Assembly (NCBI GenBank): GCA_009924735.1
Contig: RFQZ01000001.1
Location: 62,001 to 126,000, forward strand
Source of the DNA: Flavobacteriia bacterium
GTDB lineage: Bacteria > Bacteroidota > Bacteroidia > Flavobacteriales_D > Crocinitomicaceae
Direction: 5' to 3'
Length of the DNA stretch: 64,000 bases
Shown: piece after piece, positions 35,986-45,386 of the stretch
How the letters are laid out: every line of letters begins with the position of its first letter
How positions within the stretch are numbered: the first letter of the stretch is position 1
Translations under genes and position numbers: made by a program
The notes under the pieces: model-generated
Told to the model about the DNA's origin: nothing
Databases searched by the model: none
What the model saw: only the letters and a program-made list of their open reading frames with translations

Positions 35986-37416
35986 ATGTTAAAGGATCAC
36001 GAAACGACATGGAAAGCATGTTTGAATGTCATTAAAGACAACATTTCATTACAAGCTTTTAAAGTGTGGTTTGAACCAATCATCCCTGTGAAATTGGAAA
36101 AGAGCATCCTTACGATACAAGTTCCTTCGCACTTTTTTTACGAGTGGTTGGAGCAGCATTACATCGGATTGCTCAGCAAGGTTATTAAAAAAGAAATTGG
36201 TTCAGAAGCAACGCTGGAATACAGCATTGTAATGGAAAGCAACAACCGTAATGCAACGCCTTACACGGTAAAACTTCCTACGCAAAACTCAAATGCCACC
36301 CGAAACACTCCAGTAAACGTTCCCATAGGCGCAACAGAGCATCAAATCCGTAACCCATTCATCATCCCAGGATTAAAGAAAGTGAACATTGAGTCTAACC
36401 TAATGCCCATTTTTACTTTCGAGAATTTTATTGAAGGAGATTGCAACCGTTTGGCACGTGCATCAGGATACGCGGTATCCAACAAGCCTGGCGGTACAGC
36501 CTTTAATCCTTTGTTAATTTATGGAGGCGTAGGACTTGGAAAAACGCACCTTGCCCATGCCATAGGCATTTCAATTAAGGAACAACATCCCAACAAAACG
36601 GTTCTTTACGTGCAATCAGAAAAATTTGCGCATCAATTCATCGATGCCATTAAGAACCAAACCACCAATGATTTCATCCATTTTTACCAAATGATGGACG
36701 TATTGATCATTGATGATGTTCAATTTTTTGCAGGCAAAGAACGTACACAAGATGTGTTCTTCAGCATTTTCAACCACCTTCACCAAAATGGCAAACAAAT
36801 CATTTTAACCTCTGACAAAGCACCGGTTGAAATGCAAGGAATGGAACAAAGGTTACTTTCTCGTTTCAAATGGGGATTAAGTGCGGACCTAACCATCCCA
36901 GATTTAGAGACCAGGATTGCCATTTTAGAAAAGAAAATGTACGGAAGTGGCATAGAGCTACCGAAAGAAGTTGTAGAATACTTGGCTTACTCCATTAACA
37001 CCAATGTTCGAGAAATTGAAGGCGCACTGAACACTTTGTTGGCGCAGGCTTCCTTGAATAAAAAATCCATCAACTTGGAATTGGCCAAGCAAATGGTTGA
37101 CAAATTTGTCAAAAACACCGCACGCGAAGTTTCCATTGAATACATTCAAAAAATTGTATGTGATTATTTCGATCTTCCAATCGAAATGTTGAAATCGAAA
37201 ACCCGCAAGCGCGAAGTGGTTCAAGCGAGACAAATCAGCATGTATTTCTCAAAGAAAATGACAAAATCTTCCTTGGCAAATATCGGTGCGCATTGTGGTG
37301 GTAAAGACCATGCTACCGTTTTGCATGCTTGCAGAACCGTTGTCAACCTTTCTGAAACAGACAAACAATTTCGTCATTACCTAGACGAATTGGAGAAGAA
37401 ATTAACCCTTCATTAA
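35986..37416 (+). CDS. dnaA: Chromosomal replication initiator protein DnaA
   Basis: AAA+ initiator that binds DnaA boxes and opens the origin. The 476-residue protein shows the N-terminal domain (WKACLNVIKDNISLQAFKVW), a variable linker, the ATPase with Walker A (LIYGGVGLGKTHLAHAIG), Walker B (VLIIDDVQFFAGKERTQ), the DRH-like RLLSRFKWGLSADL, and domain IV with GGKDHATVLHACRTV for box recognition. A 200-nt leader with promoter, hairpin and a DnaA-box-like site lies upstream. dnaN is 4 kb away on the same strand with other genes between, unlike the classic dnaA-dnaN pair. Confidence 0.98.
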   Translation: MLKDHETTWKACLNVIKDNISLQAFKVWFEPIIPVKLEKSILTIQVPSHFFYEWLEQHYIGLLSKVIKKEIGSEATLEYSIVMESNNRNATPYTVKLPTQNSNATRNTPVNVPIGATEHQIRNPFIIPGLKKVNIESNLMPIFTFENFIEGDCNRLARASGYAVSNKPGGTAFNPLLIYGGVGLGKTHLAHAIGISIKEQHPNKTVLYVQSEKFAHQFIDAIKNQTTNDFIHFYQMMDVLIIDDVQFFAGKERTQDVFFSIFNHLHQNGKQIILTSDKAPVEMQGMEQRLLSRFKWGLSADLTIPDLETRIAILEKKMYGSGIELPKEVVEYLAYSINTNVREIEGALNTLLAQASLNKKSINLELAKQMVDKFVKNTAREVSIEYIQKIVCDYFDLPIEMLKSKTRKREVVQARQISMYFSKKMTKSSLANIGAHCGGKDHATVLHACRTVVNLSETDKQFRHYLDELEKKLTLH

Positions 37417-37431
37417 CCAATTGAGGTACAC

Positions 37432-38031
37432 ATGTACCTAACCATTACCCACAAAACGGAGCTTGCATTCGTAGAAAGCAAATCAAAATTCATTGGGATT
37501 CTCTTTCCATGCCCTCATCTAGATGCATTTAAAGCTGAATTAGCGAACGTAAAAACCACCTACCCCAACGCTTCCCATTATTGTTCCGCAGGTATTTTTG
37601 GAAACCCTTTTTCTCACCGATCATCTGACGACGGAGAACCTTCTGGATCCGCCGGAAATCCGATGCTTGGACAACTTCGCGCAGCAAACCTTGTGAATGT
37701 TGCTTGCATAGTAGTTAGGTATTATGGCGGAACAAAATTAGGCGTGCCCGGTTTAATTAAATCATACAAAGCAGCCTGTTTTCAAGCCATTGAACAAACT
37801 GAACGCATTCCATTTGTCAAAAAAAACATCCTCGAAATACGCGGGAACTATGAAATGCTTATGCGTTTTTACAGTAAAAATCACAAAAAAGGGTGGGAAA
37901 TGAAGACCCTAACCCTTGCATCGGAAATGGTCATACATGCCCTTCTCGAAGCGGAAGCTATGGAAGATTTCAAAAATAACTTAACTTTATTTCCGCTTTT
38001 GGAATTTGACGTAGTCCCTGAAAATCAATAA
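37432..38031 (+). CDS. YigZ/IMPACT-family protein
   Basis: A 199-residue cytoplasmic protein of the UPF0029/IMPACT family. The signature is YCSAGIFGNPFSHRSSDDGE PSGSAGNPMLGQLRAAN, then ACIVVRYYGGTKLGVPGLIK, followed by a ferredoxin-like C-terminal domain. The bacterial role is unclear; the eukaryotic homologue modulates translation control. It lies 15 bases after dnaA and one base before the HMCES-type gene, so the three probably form an operon. Confidence 0.9.
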   Translation: MYLTITHKTELAFVESKSKFIGILFPCPHLDAFKAELANVKTTYPNASHYCSAGIFGNPFSHRSSDDGEPSGSAGNPMLGQLRAANLVNVACIVVRYYGGTKLGVPGLIKSYKAACFQAIEQTERIPFVKKNILEIRGNYEMLMRFYSKNHKKGWEMKTLTLASEMVIHALLEAEAMEDFKNNLTLFPLLEFDVVPENQ

Positions 38032-38032
38032 G

Positions 38033-38746
38033 ATGTGTTATAGCAACTCAAGTACTTCGACCAATGTTAGCTTAGGTAAAAAATTCAATCGACCGGTTGA
38101 CCATTTGCCTGATACACCCCCCTTGCACTTTGTCTCTGGTTTTCATTTCCCAAAATGGAGAATCGTTACCCAGGAGGCGATAGAAATCATGCAATGGGGA
38201 CTTATTCCACGATGGTTTAAGGATGTAGATTGGAAAAGCATCGCATCCAAAACACTCAACGCCAGAATAGAAACCCTAGCCGAAAAACCGAGTTTTAAAC
38301 ATTTGATAGCCTCCCAACGTTGCATTGTTCCATCGAATGGATTTTTTGAGTGGCAGACCAGGGGAAAGGAAAAAATACCTTATTTCATAGCGCCAAAAGA
38401 CGAGGAATTGTTTTGCATGGCGGGACTTTTCGACCAATGGACCGCTCCCGACACGGGTGAAACAATGCGTTCCTTTACCATCCTAACCACCGAGGCCAAT
38501 GAACTTATGGCCGAAATTCACAATGAGAAAAAAAGAATGCCTTATGTATTGAAACCAGAAGACTGTTTAAACTACCTAGAAAACAGCCATTTACCGATTA
38601 ATTTTTCGGATTTCCCTTTGATTTTGGAGGAAGAAATGCATGCCCATCGCATTGATAAGAAACTCCTTTTGTCTGAAAACGCAAACCAAGAAGCTGTGAA
38701 AGCAATTTTTGTTGATAATATTGGAGAACAAAGTAGCCTATTCTAG
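38033..38746 (+). CDS. SOS response-associated peptidase (HMCES/YedK family)
   Basis: Protein that forms a covalent DNA-protein crosslink with abasic sites in single-stranded DNA. The mature N-terminal Cys2 (MCYSNSST) is the crosslinking residue, and the other active-site residues appear in LNARIETLAEKPSF (Asn, Glu) and AEIHNEKKRMPYVL (His). CIVPSNGFFEWQ is also typical. At 237 residues it is full length. Its place in the dnaA transcript fits a replication-coupled repair role, by inference. Confidence 0.9.
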   Translation: MCYSNSSTSTNVSLGKKFNRPVDHLPDTPPLHFVSGFHFPKWRIVTQEAIEIMQWGLIPRWFKDVDWKSIASKTLNARIETLAEKPSFKHLIASQRCIVPSNGFFEWQTRGKEKIPYFIAPKDEELFCMAGLFDQWTAPDTGETMRSFTILTTEANELMAEIHNEKKRMPYVLKPEDCLNYLENSHLPINFSDFPLILEEEMHAHRIDKKLLLSENANQEAVKAIFVDNIGEQSSLF

Positions 38747-38778
38747 CTAGATGATATTAATTTTGTGAAGTTGTAACC

Positions 38779-39447
38779 ATGAAAATTACCCATCTTCTTT
38801 TTATTCTTCCTTTCTTTTTTTGCGGATGCATAGAAATCATTGATGACATCACGGTACACAATGATGGAACGGGCTCCTTTAAGTATTCCATTAACCTAAG
38901 TTCCAGTAAAATAAAGGTAAATTCCATTTTAGCTTTGGACAGTCTGAATGGAAAAAAAGTCCCTGACATGGGAGAGATTGTGGAAAAAATTCAAACCTTT
39001 AAAAATACCTTGGAAACACAACCTGGGATCTCAAATGTCAAGACTGAATTCAATCAAGTTGAATTTATTCTGAAGGTTTCGTGTGATTTTACCAACGTAG
39101 TTGCTTTGCAAAATGGGATAAAAGAAACCCTTGTGGCAATAAGCAAGGAGAAAAATACCGAGATCTACAATTCAAATTGGATTACTTGGGATGGCAAAAC
39201 CCTTAGCCGTTTGATTCCCAACGCCATTGCTGTAAAAGCCAAAACCTATGAAAACTCAGACATGGATTTATTGAAGAACGGGAGCTACACAAGCATTTCA
39301 CGCTTTGACCGTGCCATCGATAAAACCACCAATGTGAATGCTAAAATTAATCCTTCGAAAACAGCTACCATGCTTCGTGTCAACACGTATGATTTACGTC
39401 AAAACAATCACCTGATCGAGAATACCATATCTTTAACGCCTAACTAG
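38779..39447 (+). CDS. Putative lipoprotein of unknown family
   Basis: A 222-residue protein with a lipoprotein signal (MKITHLLFILPFFFCGCIEI, lipobox FCGC). The mature part reads IIDDITVHNDGTGSFKYSIN and looks like a beta-rich periplasmic domain of unknown function. It heads a three-gene rightward set (gaps of 2 bases and 0 bases) with two larger exported proteins. I do not recognise a characterised family. Confidence 0.72.
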   Translation: MKITHLLFILPFFFCGCIEIIDDITVHNDGTGSFKYSINLSSSKIKVNSILALDSLNGKKVPDMGEIVEKIQTFKNTLETQPGISNVKTEFNQVEFILKVSCDFTNVVALQNGIKETLVAISKEKNTEIYNSNWITWDGKTLSRLIPNAIAVKAKTYENSDMDLLKNGSYTSISRFDRAIDKTTNVNAKINPSKTATMLRVNTYDLRQNNHLIENTISLTPN

Positions 39448-39449
39448 GT

Positions 39450-41252
39450 ATGAAACAAACCCTTATTGTACTTTTTTCCTTTGTATGGCTGCATTTGAAT
39501 GCCCAAAAATCTGAGCAAATCATCCCCCAGGAAGCCGTTACTGTTTTTAGCATCAACAACATCAGCTTGCTGCAAAAAGTCACCATCGATGAATTGATCG
39601 AATATGACTTCATGGATGAAATCCACCAAGAATTGTTTGACGGTTCCACCGATCAGAAGTCTTTGAAAGACGCGGGGATAGATTTTGACCAACGGTTAAA
39701 CATATTTTACGGAAAAAACCTTAAGTATGAGCTTTCTGGATTCACCTTCGGACTGAAAAACAAAACCGATTTGTTCAAGGTGTTTGATGATTTCGACGCC
39801 ATGGAAAGTCCGTATAAAAATGTGGATGTTTACGGATCCTTCTTCAATAACTTAATTATCCAAAACCAAGCTGCCATTTTGGTGCGAGTTGAACCCCTCG
39901 AGTCACATGTCTTGGAGGTGACAGATTCCATTTGGTATTCCCGGGGGAATCTTTCTCCTTATTATGCTGATTTTGAGAATGGGGAAGACAATCCGGATGA
40001 TAATGTTATGAATCAGGAAATTGACATGGACATCCTTACCAAAAACTACAATGAAATGAGGGACAGTGTTCAATTTATCCTTCAGAATGCCTACTTCAAA
40101 GAGGTGATGGAAGGATTGTTCGTACAACGTAAATCACTTTATTCCCAAGCGCCCCAGTTTCAAGAACAGTTAACACATACGACAGAAGGTATTTTCTATA
40201 TGGACAATGCACGTAATTTTGAAAAAACAAATAACCTATGGTATTTGAAAACCGTCCTTCCTTCCCTGTATACCGACATACAGGAAATTTATGAAGGCAA
40301 TATAATTGTTGGTGACCTCATCCTTAAGGACCACAACATCGAATTTCAAATTACAGCAAAATATGGCGAGAAATTAGGTTCGATTTACCAGGAAATGAAC
40401 GATTCTAAATTCGATAAGAACATAACAAAATACATCAAAGAGGACCAAGCTGCTTATTTCACTTACAACATAAACTTGCGCAAAGCTTATGACAAAGCGT
40501 TTGAGGTGATTGTTCCTATTTTGAGCAAGGAGAAAAACCAGGACATCTCGATGAATGTATTGTTCTTGAAATTAGCAAATGAATTTGTAAACAAAGATGC
40601 CCTGTTCAACACCTACAAAGGAAGCATGTTCGGAACCTTTAACGGAATTCAAAAAGTAAAAACCAAAAAAATCGAATTCTTTTACGATGAAGTCACCTTT
40701 GAATATGGGGAAAGAACTTCAGAAGCAGAAGAAGACATGCCCATTTTCACGTTGGGATTCACGACCGACCGTCCCGACATCCCAGAATTGGTTCTTTCAC
40801 ACCTAAGCCAAGTAACCAGTAAATTCGAGAAAAAGGAAAATTATTGGATTTATAACAACGCGATTTTTGAATCGGCACCGGTTTACCTCATCAATAAAAA
40901 CGGTTTGTTGATTGTTACCAATGACAAAGATTTGGCAGACAACCATTCCAACGGCTATGGCGCTGAATCGATTTCAAAAAAAGCGGTAAAAGCCATCAAG
41001 AACTCAGGATTTATGACGGCTGCTGCAGACATCAAAATTGCCGCAAGCAAATTCCCGACAGACTTGTTACAACCAGAACAACAAAGATTGATTGAATCTC
41101 TGAAAGGAAAATCGGGAAATATGAAACTCACTTCCTCTGATACCTCCAGTAACCAAACCAATGTTTCCTTGGTGTATTCGTATGAAGGCCAAGAAAATTC
41201 CGGGAAACATTTATTGGATTTGTTAAACACAATGTATTTGCTGACCAAGTAA
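39450..41252 (+). CDS. Exported DUF4836-like protein
   Basis: A 600-residue protein with signal peptide MKQTLIVLFSFVWLHLNAQ. It resembles large Bacteroidota envelope proteins of the DUF4836 type: an N-terminal segment (VTVFSINNISLLQKV), a region LNIFYGKNLKYELSGFTFGL, and an acidic central part. It ends close to a second, shorter protein of similar layout. No catalytic motif or T9SS tail is visible. Function is unknown; tandem placement after a lipoprotein suggests one envelope complex. Confidence 0.7.
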   Translation: MKQTLIVLFSFVWLHLNAQKSEQIIPQEAVTVFSINNISLLQKVTIDELIEYDFMDEIHQELFDGSTDQKSLKDAGIDFDQRLNIFYGKNLKYELSGFTFGLKNKTDLFKVFDDFDAMESPYKNVDVYGSFFNNLIIQNQAAILVRVEPLESHVLEVTDSIWYSRGNLSPYYADFENGEDNPDDNVMNQEIDMDILTKNYNEMRDSVQFILQNAYFKEVMEGLFVQRKSLYSQAPQFQEQLTHTTEGIFYMDNARNFEKTNNLWYLKTVLPSLYTDIQEIYEGNIIVGDLILKDHNIEFQITAKYGEKLGSIYQEMNDSKFDKNITKYIKEDQAAYFTYNINLRKAYDKAFEVIVPILSKEKNQDISMNVLFLKLANEFVNKDALFNTYKGSMFGTFNGIQKVKTKKIEFFYDEVTFEYGERTSEAEEDMPIFTLGFTTDRPDIPELVLSHLSQVTSKFEKKENYWIYNNAIFESAPVYLINKNGLLIVTNDKDLADNHSNGYGAESISKKAVKAIKNSGFMTAAADIKIAASKFPTDLLQPEQQRLIESLKGKSGNMKLTSSDTSSNQTNVSLVYSYEGQENSGKHLLDLLNTMYLLTK

Positions 41253-42620
41253 GTGAAAAACATAAACAAAGGATTTTTTTTCATCATCTTAACCCTGTTT
41301 TTAGGGGCAATTCTCTATTTCCGAAATGATTTGTTTTTAGGTAAGCAATCCCCCAGAATGGTCGACCGTTTGCCGCATGCAGATGTGTTGGCAAGGGTAA
41401 AATTTCTTGACCTCTCGAAGGAATTGAACGCCATTCTGTTCAAATACAAATTGCCTATACGTGAATTTGCGGCCCCCGATTTTCTTTTAAGTCAGGCGAA
41501 AAACAGTGGTTTGGATGTGCAAAAGAACGTATACATCTTCGCGTCCAAAGACCAGTCCGAATGGGGAGGAATGGTTTCTGTGACGGACAGCGCTAAAATC
41601 ATTGATGCCGTGGACCGATTTCGAAAAAACACCCAAGTGTTGGATTCATCGGAAAACGGGATTCGGATTTTTCATTTTCCTGAAATGAACCTCAGTGTTT
41701 CCTATGAAAATTCGTACTTACTCATTTATTCAGGCAACTTACTCAAAAAAAGATTGGCTGAAATTCATGATTCTGAATACGGTAACATCAGAAGTTCATG
41801 GAAAAAGTTTCTGGCCCTTAAAAAATTCAATCAAGAAAAGTTGGTGGTCTTTTTATCTGGAAAACCCTTGAAAGACTATGGGTTTGACTACGCCTTGTTC
41901 GCCCATGACAATGATACCTTGAATGTGAATGTTAAGTTTTACCTGGCAAGTAAGGATGCCCTCGGATACACCTTAAAGACAAATGGAAGAGGCCTGCCCT
42001 TGGGAAATGAAAAATCAAAATCCATCGAATTGCATCTAAACAAGCCATTTTTACCCGGTAAATCAGGGGATGCGCTGAAGAAACAATTGGTCACCATGGG
42101 AAAAAAAATAGGATTTCCTACCCTCGCGTTTTTAGATGCCTGGGAAGGCGATTTGTCCTTTCGAGAAGGGGGAACGGTAAAATCCAAACAACGAATCATT
42201 GTTTCTGAATTGGATGAGGATTTCAATGTTCGCGAAGTGACAAAATTTCAAGACATCGAGGTGCCTGGGTACTCGATTGCATTTAACATGAATGAAAAGG
42301 GACCTCAATTTATAAACACCTTGTTTCAAAAAGGATTGCTCCGAACGGAAGAAAATAAGTTGCGGTTTTTGTTTTCACCATTGCTCACCTTGCGAAAAAT
42401 GGACAGTTATTATTTCTTCACTTCTTCTTTGCGCACGCCTAAGTTGGTTGATCAATCTGAAAATCATGTGCAATGGAATTATGAAGGGAGTCCATTTCGA
42501 GTGGACCTCAAAAAAGCATCTCCTCAAGGAATTGAAGGTACCCTGATGCTTCCTGCAAAACAATTGATTTTGAAACTGCAAAAACGAAATGCTAAAAAAT
42601 CAATCGGCAGTATTTTCTAA
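41253..42620 (+). CDS. Membrane-anchored protein, diverged paralogue of the preceding gene
   Basis: A 455-residue protein starting with GTG immediately after the previous TAA. An N-terminal hydrophobic helix (GFFFIILTLFLGAILYF) anchors it. The segment GLDVQKNVYIFASKDQSEWG GMVSVTDSAKIIDAVDRF aligns in pattern with GIDFDQRLNIFYGKNLKYEL of the previous gene, so the two look like ancient duplicates. Function is unknown. The 3' end overlaps convergent dusB by 21 bases. Confidence 0.7.
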   Translation: MKNINKGFFFIILTLFLGAILYFRNDLFLGKQSPRMVDRLPHADVLARVKFLDLSKELNAILFKYKLPIREFAAPDFLLSQAKNSGLDVQKNVYIFASKDQSEWGGMVSVTDSAKIIDAVDRFRKNTQVLDSSENGIRIFHFPEMNLSVSYENSYLLIYSGNLLKKRLAEIHDSEYGNIRSSWKKFLALKKFNQEKLVVFLSGKPLKDYGFDYALFAHDNDTLNVNVKFYLASKDALGYTLKTNGRGLPLGNEKSKSIELHLNKPFLPGKSGDALKKQLVTMGKKIGFPTLAFLDAWEGDLSFREGGTVKSKQRIIVSELDEDFNVREVTKFQDIEVPGYSIAFNMNEKGPQFINTLFQKGLLRTEENKLRFLFSPLLTLRKMDSYYFFTSSLRTPKLVDQSENHVQWNYEGSPFRVDLKKASPQGIEGTLMLPAKQLILKLQKRNAKKSIGSIF

Positions 42621-43610
42621 AGCGAAGTCGATGTTTAAATAGGTATTTTTTACCTCTTCAAGAATGCTTAGCACTTCCTCCAGTTCTGAAGATGTCACCA
42701 AACGGGTTTTGAAATCTTTAAAATGTGGAATTCCTCTGAAGTAATTTCCATAGTGACGTTTCATTTCTGCAATGCCAACCTTGTTTCCTTTCCATTTGAT
42801 GCTCATTGCCAAGTGATCTTCCACAGCGGAAACACGCGCATCCATGGTGGGAGGGTCTATCATAATCCCTGAATTCACATAGGTTTTAATTTCGTTAAAA
42901 ATCCATGGATACCCAATCGAAGCGCGACCAATCATAACGCCATCGACACCATACCTTTCCTTGAATTCCTTTGCTTTTTGTGGCGAATCAATGTCTCCAT
43001 TTCCAAAGATGGGAATGTGCATTCTCGGATTGTTTTTCACTTCGCCTATCAGCGTCCAATCTGCGTCGCCCTTGTACATCTGTTTTCGGGTTCTTCCATG
43101 GATGGAAAGTGCTTCAATGCCAATGTCCTGCAAACGTTCCGCATTGTCGACAATGTTTTTTGTTGAATCGTCCCAACCCAATCGGGTTTTAACGGTAACG
43201 GGAATTTTCACTGCGTTTACAACCGCCTGGGTCATTTTCACCATCTTCGGGATGTCTTGTAAAATACCAGCTCCGGCACCTTTGCATGCGACTTTTTTCA
43301 CGGGACAACCATAATTGATGTCCAATAAATCCGGGTTAACTTTTTCGATGATTTCTGCTGCGTGTACCATGCTTTGAATGTCAGAACCAAAAATTTGGAT
43401 GCCAATGGGTCTTTCATATTCGAAAATATCCATCTTTTGGACACTTTTCGCTGCGTCTCGAATCAAACCTTCAGAGGAGATAAATTCTGTGTACATTAAA
43501 TCTGCACCATGTTTTTTACACAAGGCACGAAAAGGAGGATCGCTTACATCTTCCATGGGGGCAAGCAACAGCGGAAAATCGCCCAATAAAATATCCCTGA
43601 TTTTTACCAT
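42600..43610 (-). CDS. dusB: tRNA-dihydrouridine synthase DusB
   Basis: FMN-dependent reductase making dihydrouridine in tRNA D-loops. The 336-residue protein has APMEDVSDPPFRALCKKHGA DLMYTEFISSEGL, the catalytic Cys in NYGCPVKKVACKGAGAGIL, and FGNGDIDSPQKAKEF with the C-terminal helical domain. It shares one base with the upstream manC stop and overlaps the convergent membrane protein gene. Confidence 0.94.
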   Translation of the reverse strand: MVKIRDILLGDFPLLLAPMEDVSDPPFRALCKKHGADLMYTEFISSEGLIRDAAKSVQKMDIFEYERPIGIQIFGSDIQSMVHAAEIIEKVNPDLLDINYGCPVKKVACKGAGAGILQDIPKMVKMTQAVVNAVKIPVTVKTRLGWDDSTKNIVDNAERLQDIGIEALSIHGRTRKQMYKGDADWTLIGEVKNNPRMHIPIFGNGDIDSPQKAKEFKERYGVDGVMIGRASIGYPWIFNEIKTYVNSGIMIDPPTMDARVSAVEDHLAMSIKWKGNKVGIAEMKRHYGNYFRGIPHFKDFKTRLVTSSELEEVLSILEEVKNTYLNIDFALENTAD

Positions 43611-44692
43611 TACAAGAAAAGAGAAGGGTTTTTTTCTTGCATTTGCTTGAGGTATTTTTTGAGGTCCTGCTCTTTGTCTTTTCGAAGGATCATGAGCATG
43701 CCATCGGATTCAACTACAATCGTATCTTGGATGCCATCGAGCAATACCACTTTATCTTTTGGCAAATGAATAAGGCAATTGTTTGTATCGAACATAAACA
43801 CATGGTCACCTACAATGGCATTTTGGTTTTCATCCAACTTCATGTGGTCGATCAAACTTCCCCAAGTACCCAAATCGCTCCAATCAAAATCTGAAAGTAC
43901 GACGGAGACGTTTTTCGCATGTTCCATTACGGCAAAATCGATGGATATGTCTTCACACGCCGCAAAGGCATTTTTCATGAAGCCTATCTCTGCCTCTGAA
44001 TTGTACACTTGGGTATTTTTACAAAATACATCGAACAAATCGGGTTGAAACGAATGCAATGCATTGAGAATGGTTTCGGCTTTCCAAATGAAAATACCGG
44101 AATTCCAGACATAATTTCCAGCCGCGACGAATGCTTTGGCGGTTTCTAAATCTGGTTTTTCACAAAAACGATTCACCGCATGCACATCACCCGCGGTTAC
44201 TTGATCTGCAGTAAATTCTATGTATCCATAGCCCGTATCGGGTCTTGAAGGTTGGATTCCTAAGGTAACCAATTGTCCTTTTTCGGATTCATTGAGCGCA
44301 ACATCCACCAAGGATTTAAAACGTTCGATTTGCACAATTAAATGATCAGAAGGCGAAATCACGAGGTTTGCCTGAGGGTTTAAATCATAAATCTTTGCAG
44401 CGGCAAAGGCAATGCAAGGAGCTGTATTTTTTCTTTCCGGTTCGCAAATTACCTGAAGGGCGGTCAATTCGGGCAATTGTTCCAACACCAAGTCTAGGTA
44501 AGATTCATTGGTAAGCACATAGATGTTCGACACCTCAGAGATTTTTTCCATTCTTTCGAAGGTGAGCCTCAATAAGGACTTCCCGATGCCGAGGACATCT
44601 AAAAACTGTTTGGGCTTATGTTGGGTAGACATCGGCCAAAAACGGCTACCTACCCCACCGGCCATGATTAAACTATAGGTATTCTTCATCAT
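43610..44692 (-). CDS. manC: Mannose-1-phosphate guanylyltransferase
   Basis: Makes GDP-mannose for surface polysaccharides. The 360-residue protein has the nucleotidyltransferase signature MAGGVGSRFWPMSTQHKPKQ FLDVLG, the ISPSDHLIV segment with the metal Asp, and TGYGYIEF and FCEKPDLETAKAF. It lacks the C-terminal isomerase domain of bifunctional ManC proteins. It overlaps the upstream SprT-like gene by 20 bases and abuts dusB. Confidence 0.93.
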   Translation of the reverse strand: MMKNTYSLIMAGGVGSRFWPMSTQHKPKQFLDVLGIGKSLLRLTFERMEKISEVSNIYVLTNESYLDLVLEQLPELTALQVICEPERKNTAPCIAFAAAKIYDLNPQANLVISPSDHLIVQIERFKSLVDVALNESEKGQLVTLGIQPSRPDTGYGYIEFTADQVTAGDVHAVNRFCEKPDLETAKAFVAAGNYVWNSGIFIWKAETILNALHSFQPDLFDVFCKNTQVYNSEAEIGFMKNAFAACEDISIDFAVMEHAKNVSVVLSDFDWSDLGTWGSLIDHMKLDENQNAIVGDHVFMFDTNNCLIHLPKDKVVLLDGIQDTIVVESDGMLMILRKDKEQDLKKYLKQMQEKNPSLFL

Positions 44693-45314
44693 CGTCTAAT
44701 TTTATTACGGTTGCCAATACGTGGACCAAATAGACCTTTCCGGTTGAGACTTCGGTGCATTCATACCTGGTTCGCCGTTTGTTCCCCTTTTCAAAAGCTT
44801 TGTTATTGAGCACAAATTTACTGCTTTTTGGTAGTTTTTCGAGTATCACCTGCCCATGAATGGGTTGATCATACGCTTGTAATATCCTACTCAAGTCTAC
44901 GTCGGTGCAAGAAGAAGCTTTGAGTTCATAATGCGACTTTTTTAAACTTGCATTCAATTCCTTAGGCAATTCCGGGTGGTCTAGGATCAAGTCTATTAAG
45001 GTTCGGTAAGCCAATTTCCATTCAATTCCATGCGGCGCCACTTTCGTTCCGTACTTCACAAAGGTATGGTAGTGAGCAAATTCGTGTAAGGTGGTGAGTA
45101 AAAAGGCATAGGGATTCAAATCTCCGTTTACGGTAATCTGAGGTTTCCCTTCCGTTCCCCGCACCCGAAAATCTCCCCATTTGGTTTTTCTCCCTTTTAC
45201 GATTTTAAAATGAACATTGGATTCAAGCAACAATTGAGAAATCACCCCTGTAAATGCAATGGGTATGTATTTTTCAAAGACATCTTGATATTTTGCTGCT
45301 TTATTCTGAATCAT
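44673..45314 (-). CDS. SprT-like zinc metalloprotease
   Basis: A protein of 213 residues. I use the start at 45314 (MIQNKAAKYQDVFEKYIPIA); the longer ORF-track version overlaps the divergent mlaE start and its extra 58 residues look non-coding. The SprT zinc motif is TLHEFAHYHTFVKYG, with a downstream His in PHGIEWKLAYRTLI. SprT/SPRTN-like proteins in eukaryotes cut DNA-protein crosslinks; the bacterial role is less clear. It overlaps manC by 20 bases. Confidence 0.84.
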   Translation of the reverse strand: MIQNKAAKYQDVFEKYIPIAFTGVISQLLLESNVHFKIVKGRKTKWGDFRVRGTEGKPQITVNGDLNPYAFLLTTLHEFAHYHTFVKYGTKVAPHGIEWKLAYRTLIDLILDHPELPKELNASLKKSHYELKASSCTDVDLSRILQAYDQPIHGQVILEKLPKSSKFVLNNKAFEKGNKRRTRYECTEVSTGKVYLVHVLATVIKLDDDEEYL

Positions 45315-45317
45315 TGT

Positions 45318-45325
45318 CAAAGATA
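45318..45325 (-). promoter_or_regulatory. -7 element abutting the sprT-like start
   Basis: TATCTTTG on the minus strand is a perfect -7 box only 4 bases before the ATG. If used, transcription would begin at or within the start codon (leaderless mRNA). No -33 box is evident. Confidence 0.35.
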
Positions 45326-45386
45326 GGAATCCCGTCGCTTGTAGATGGTGTCTGTAAAAATTAATACTAACTTTAACCACGTGAAA

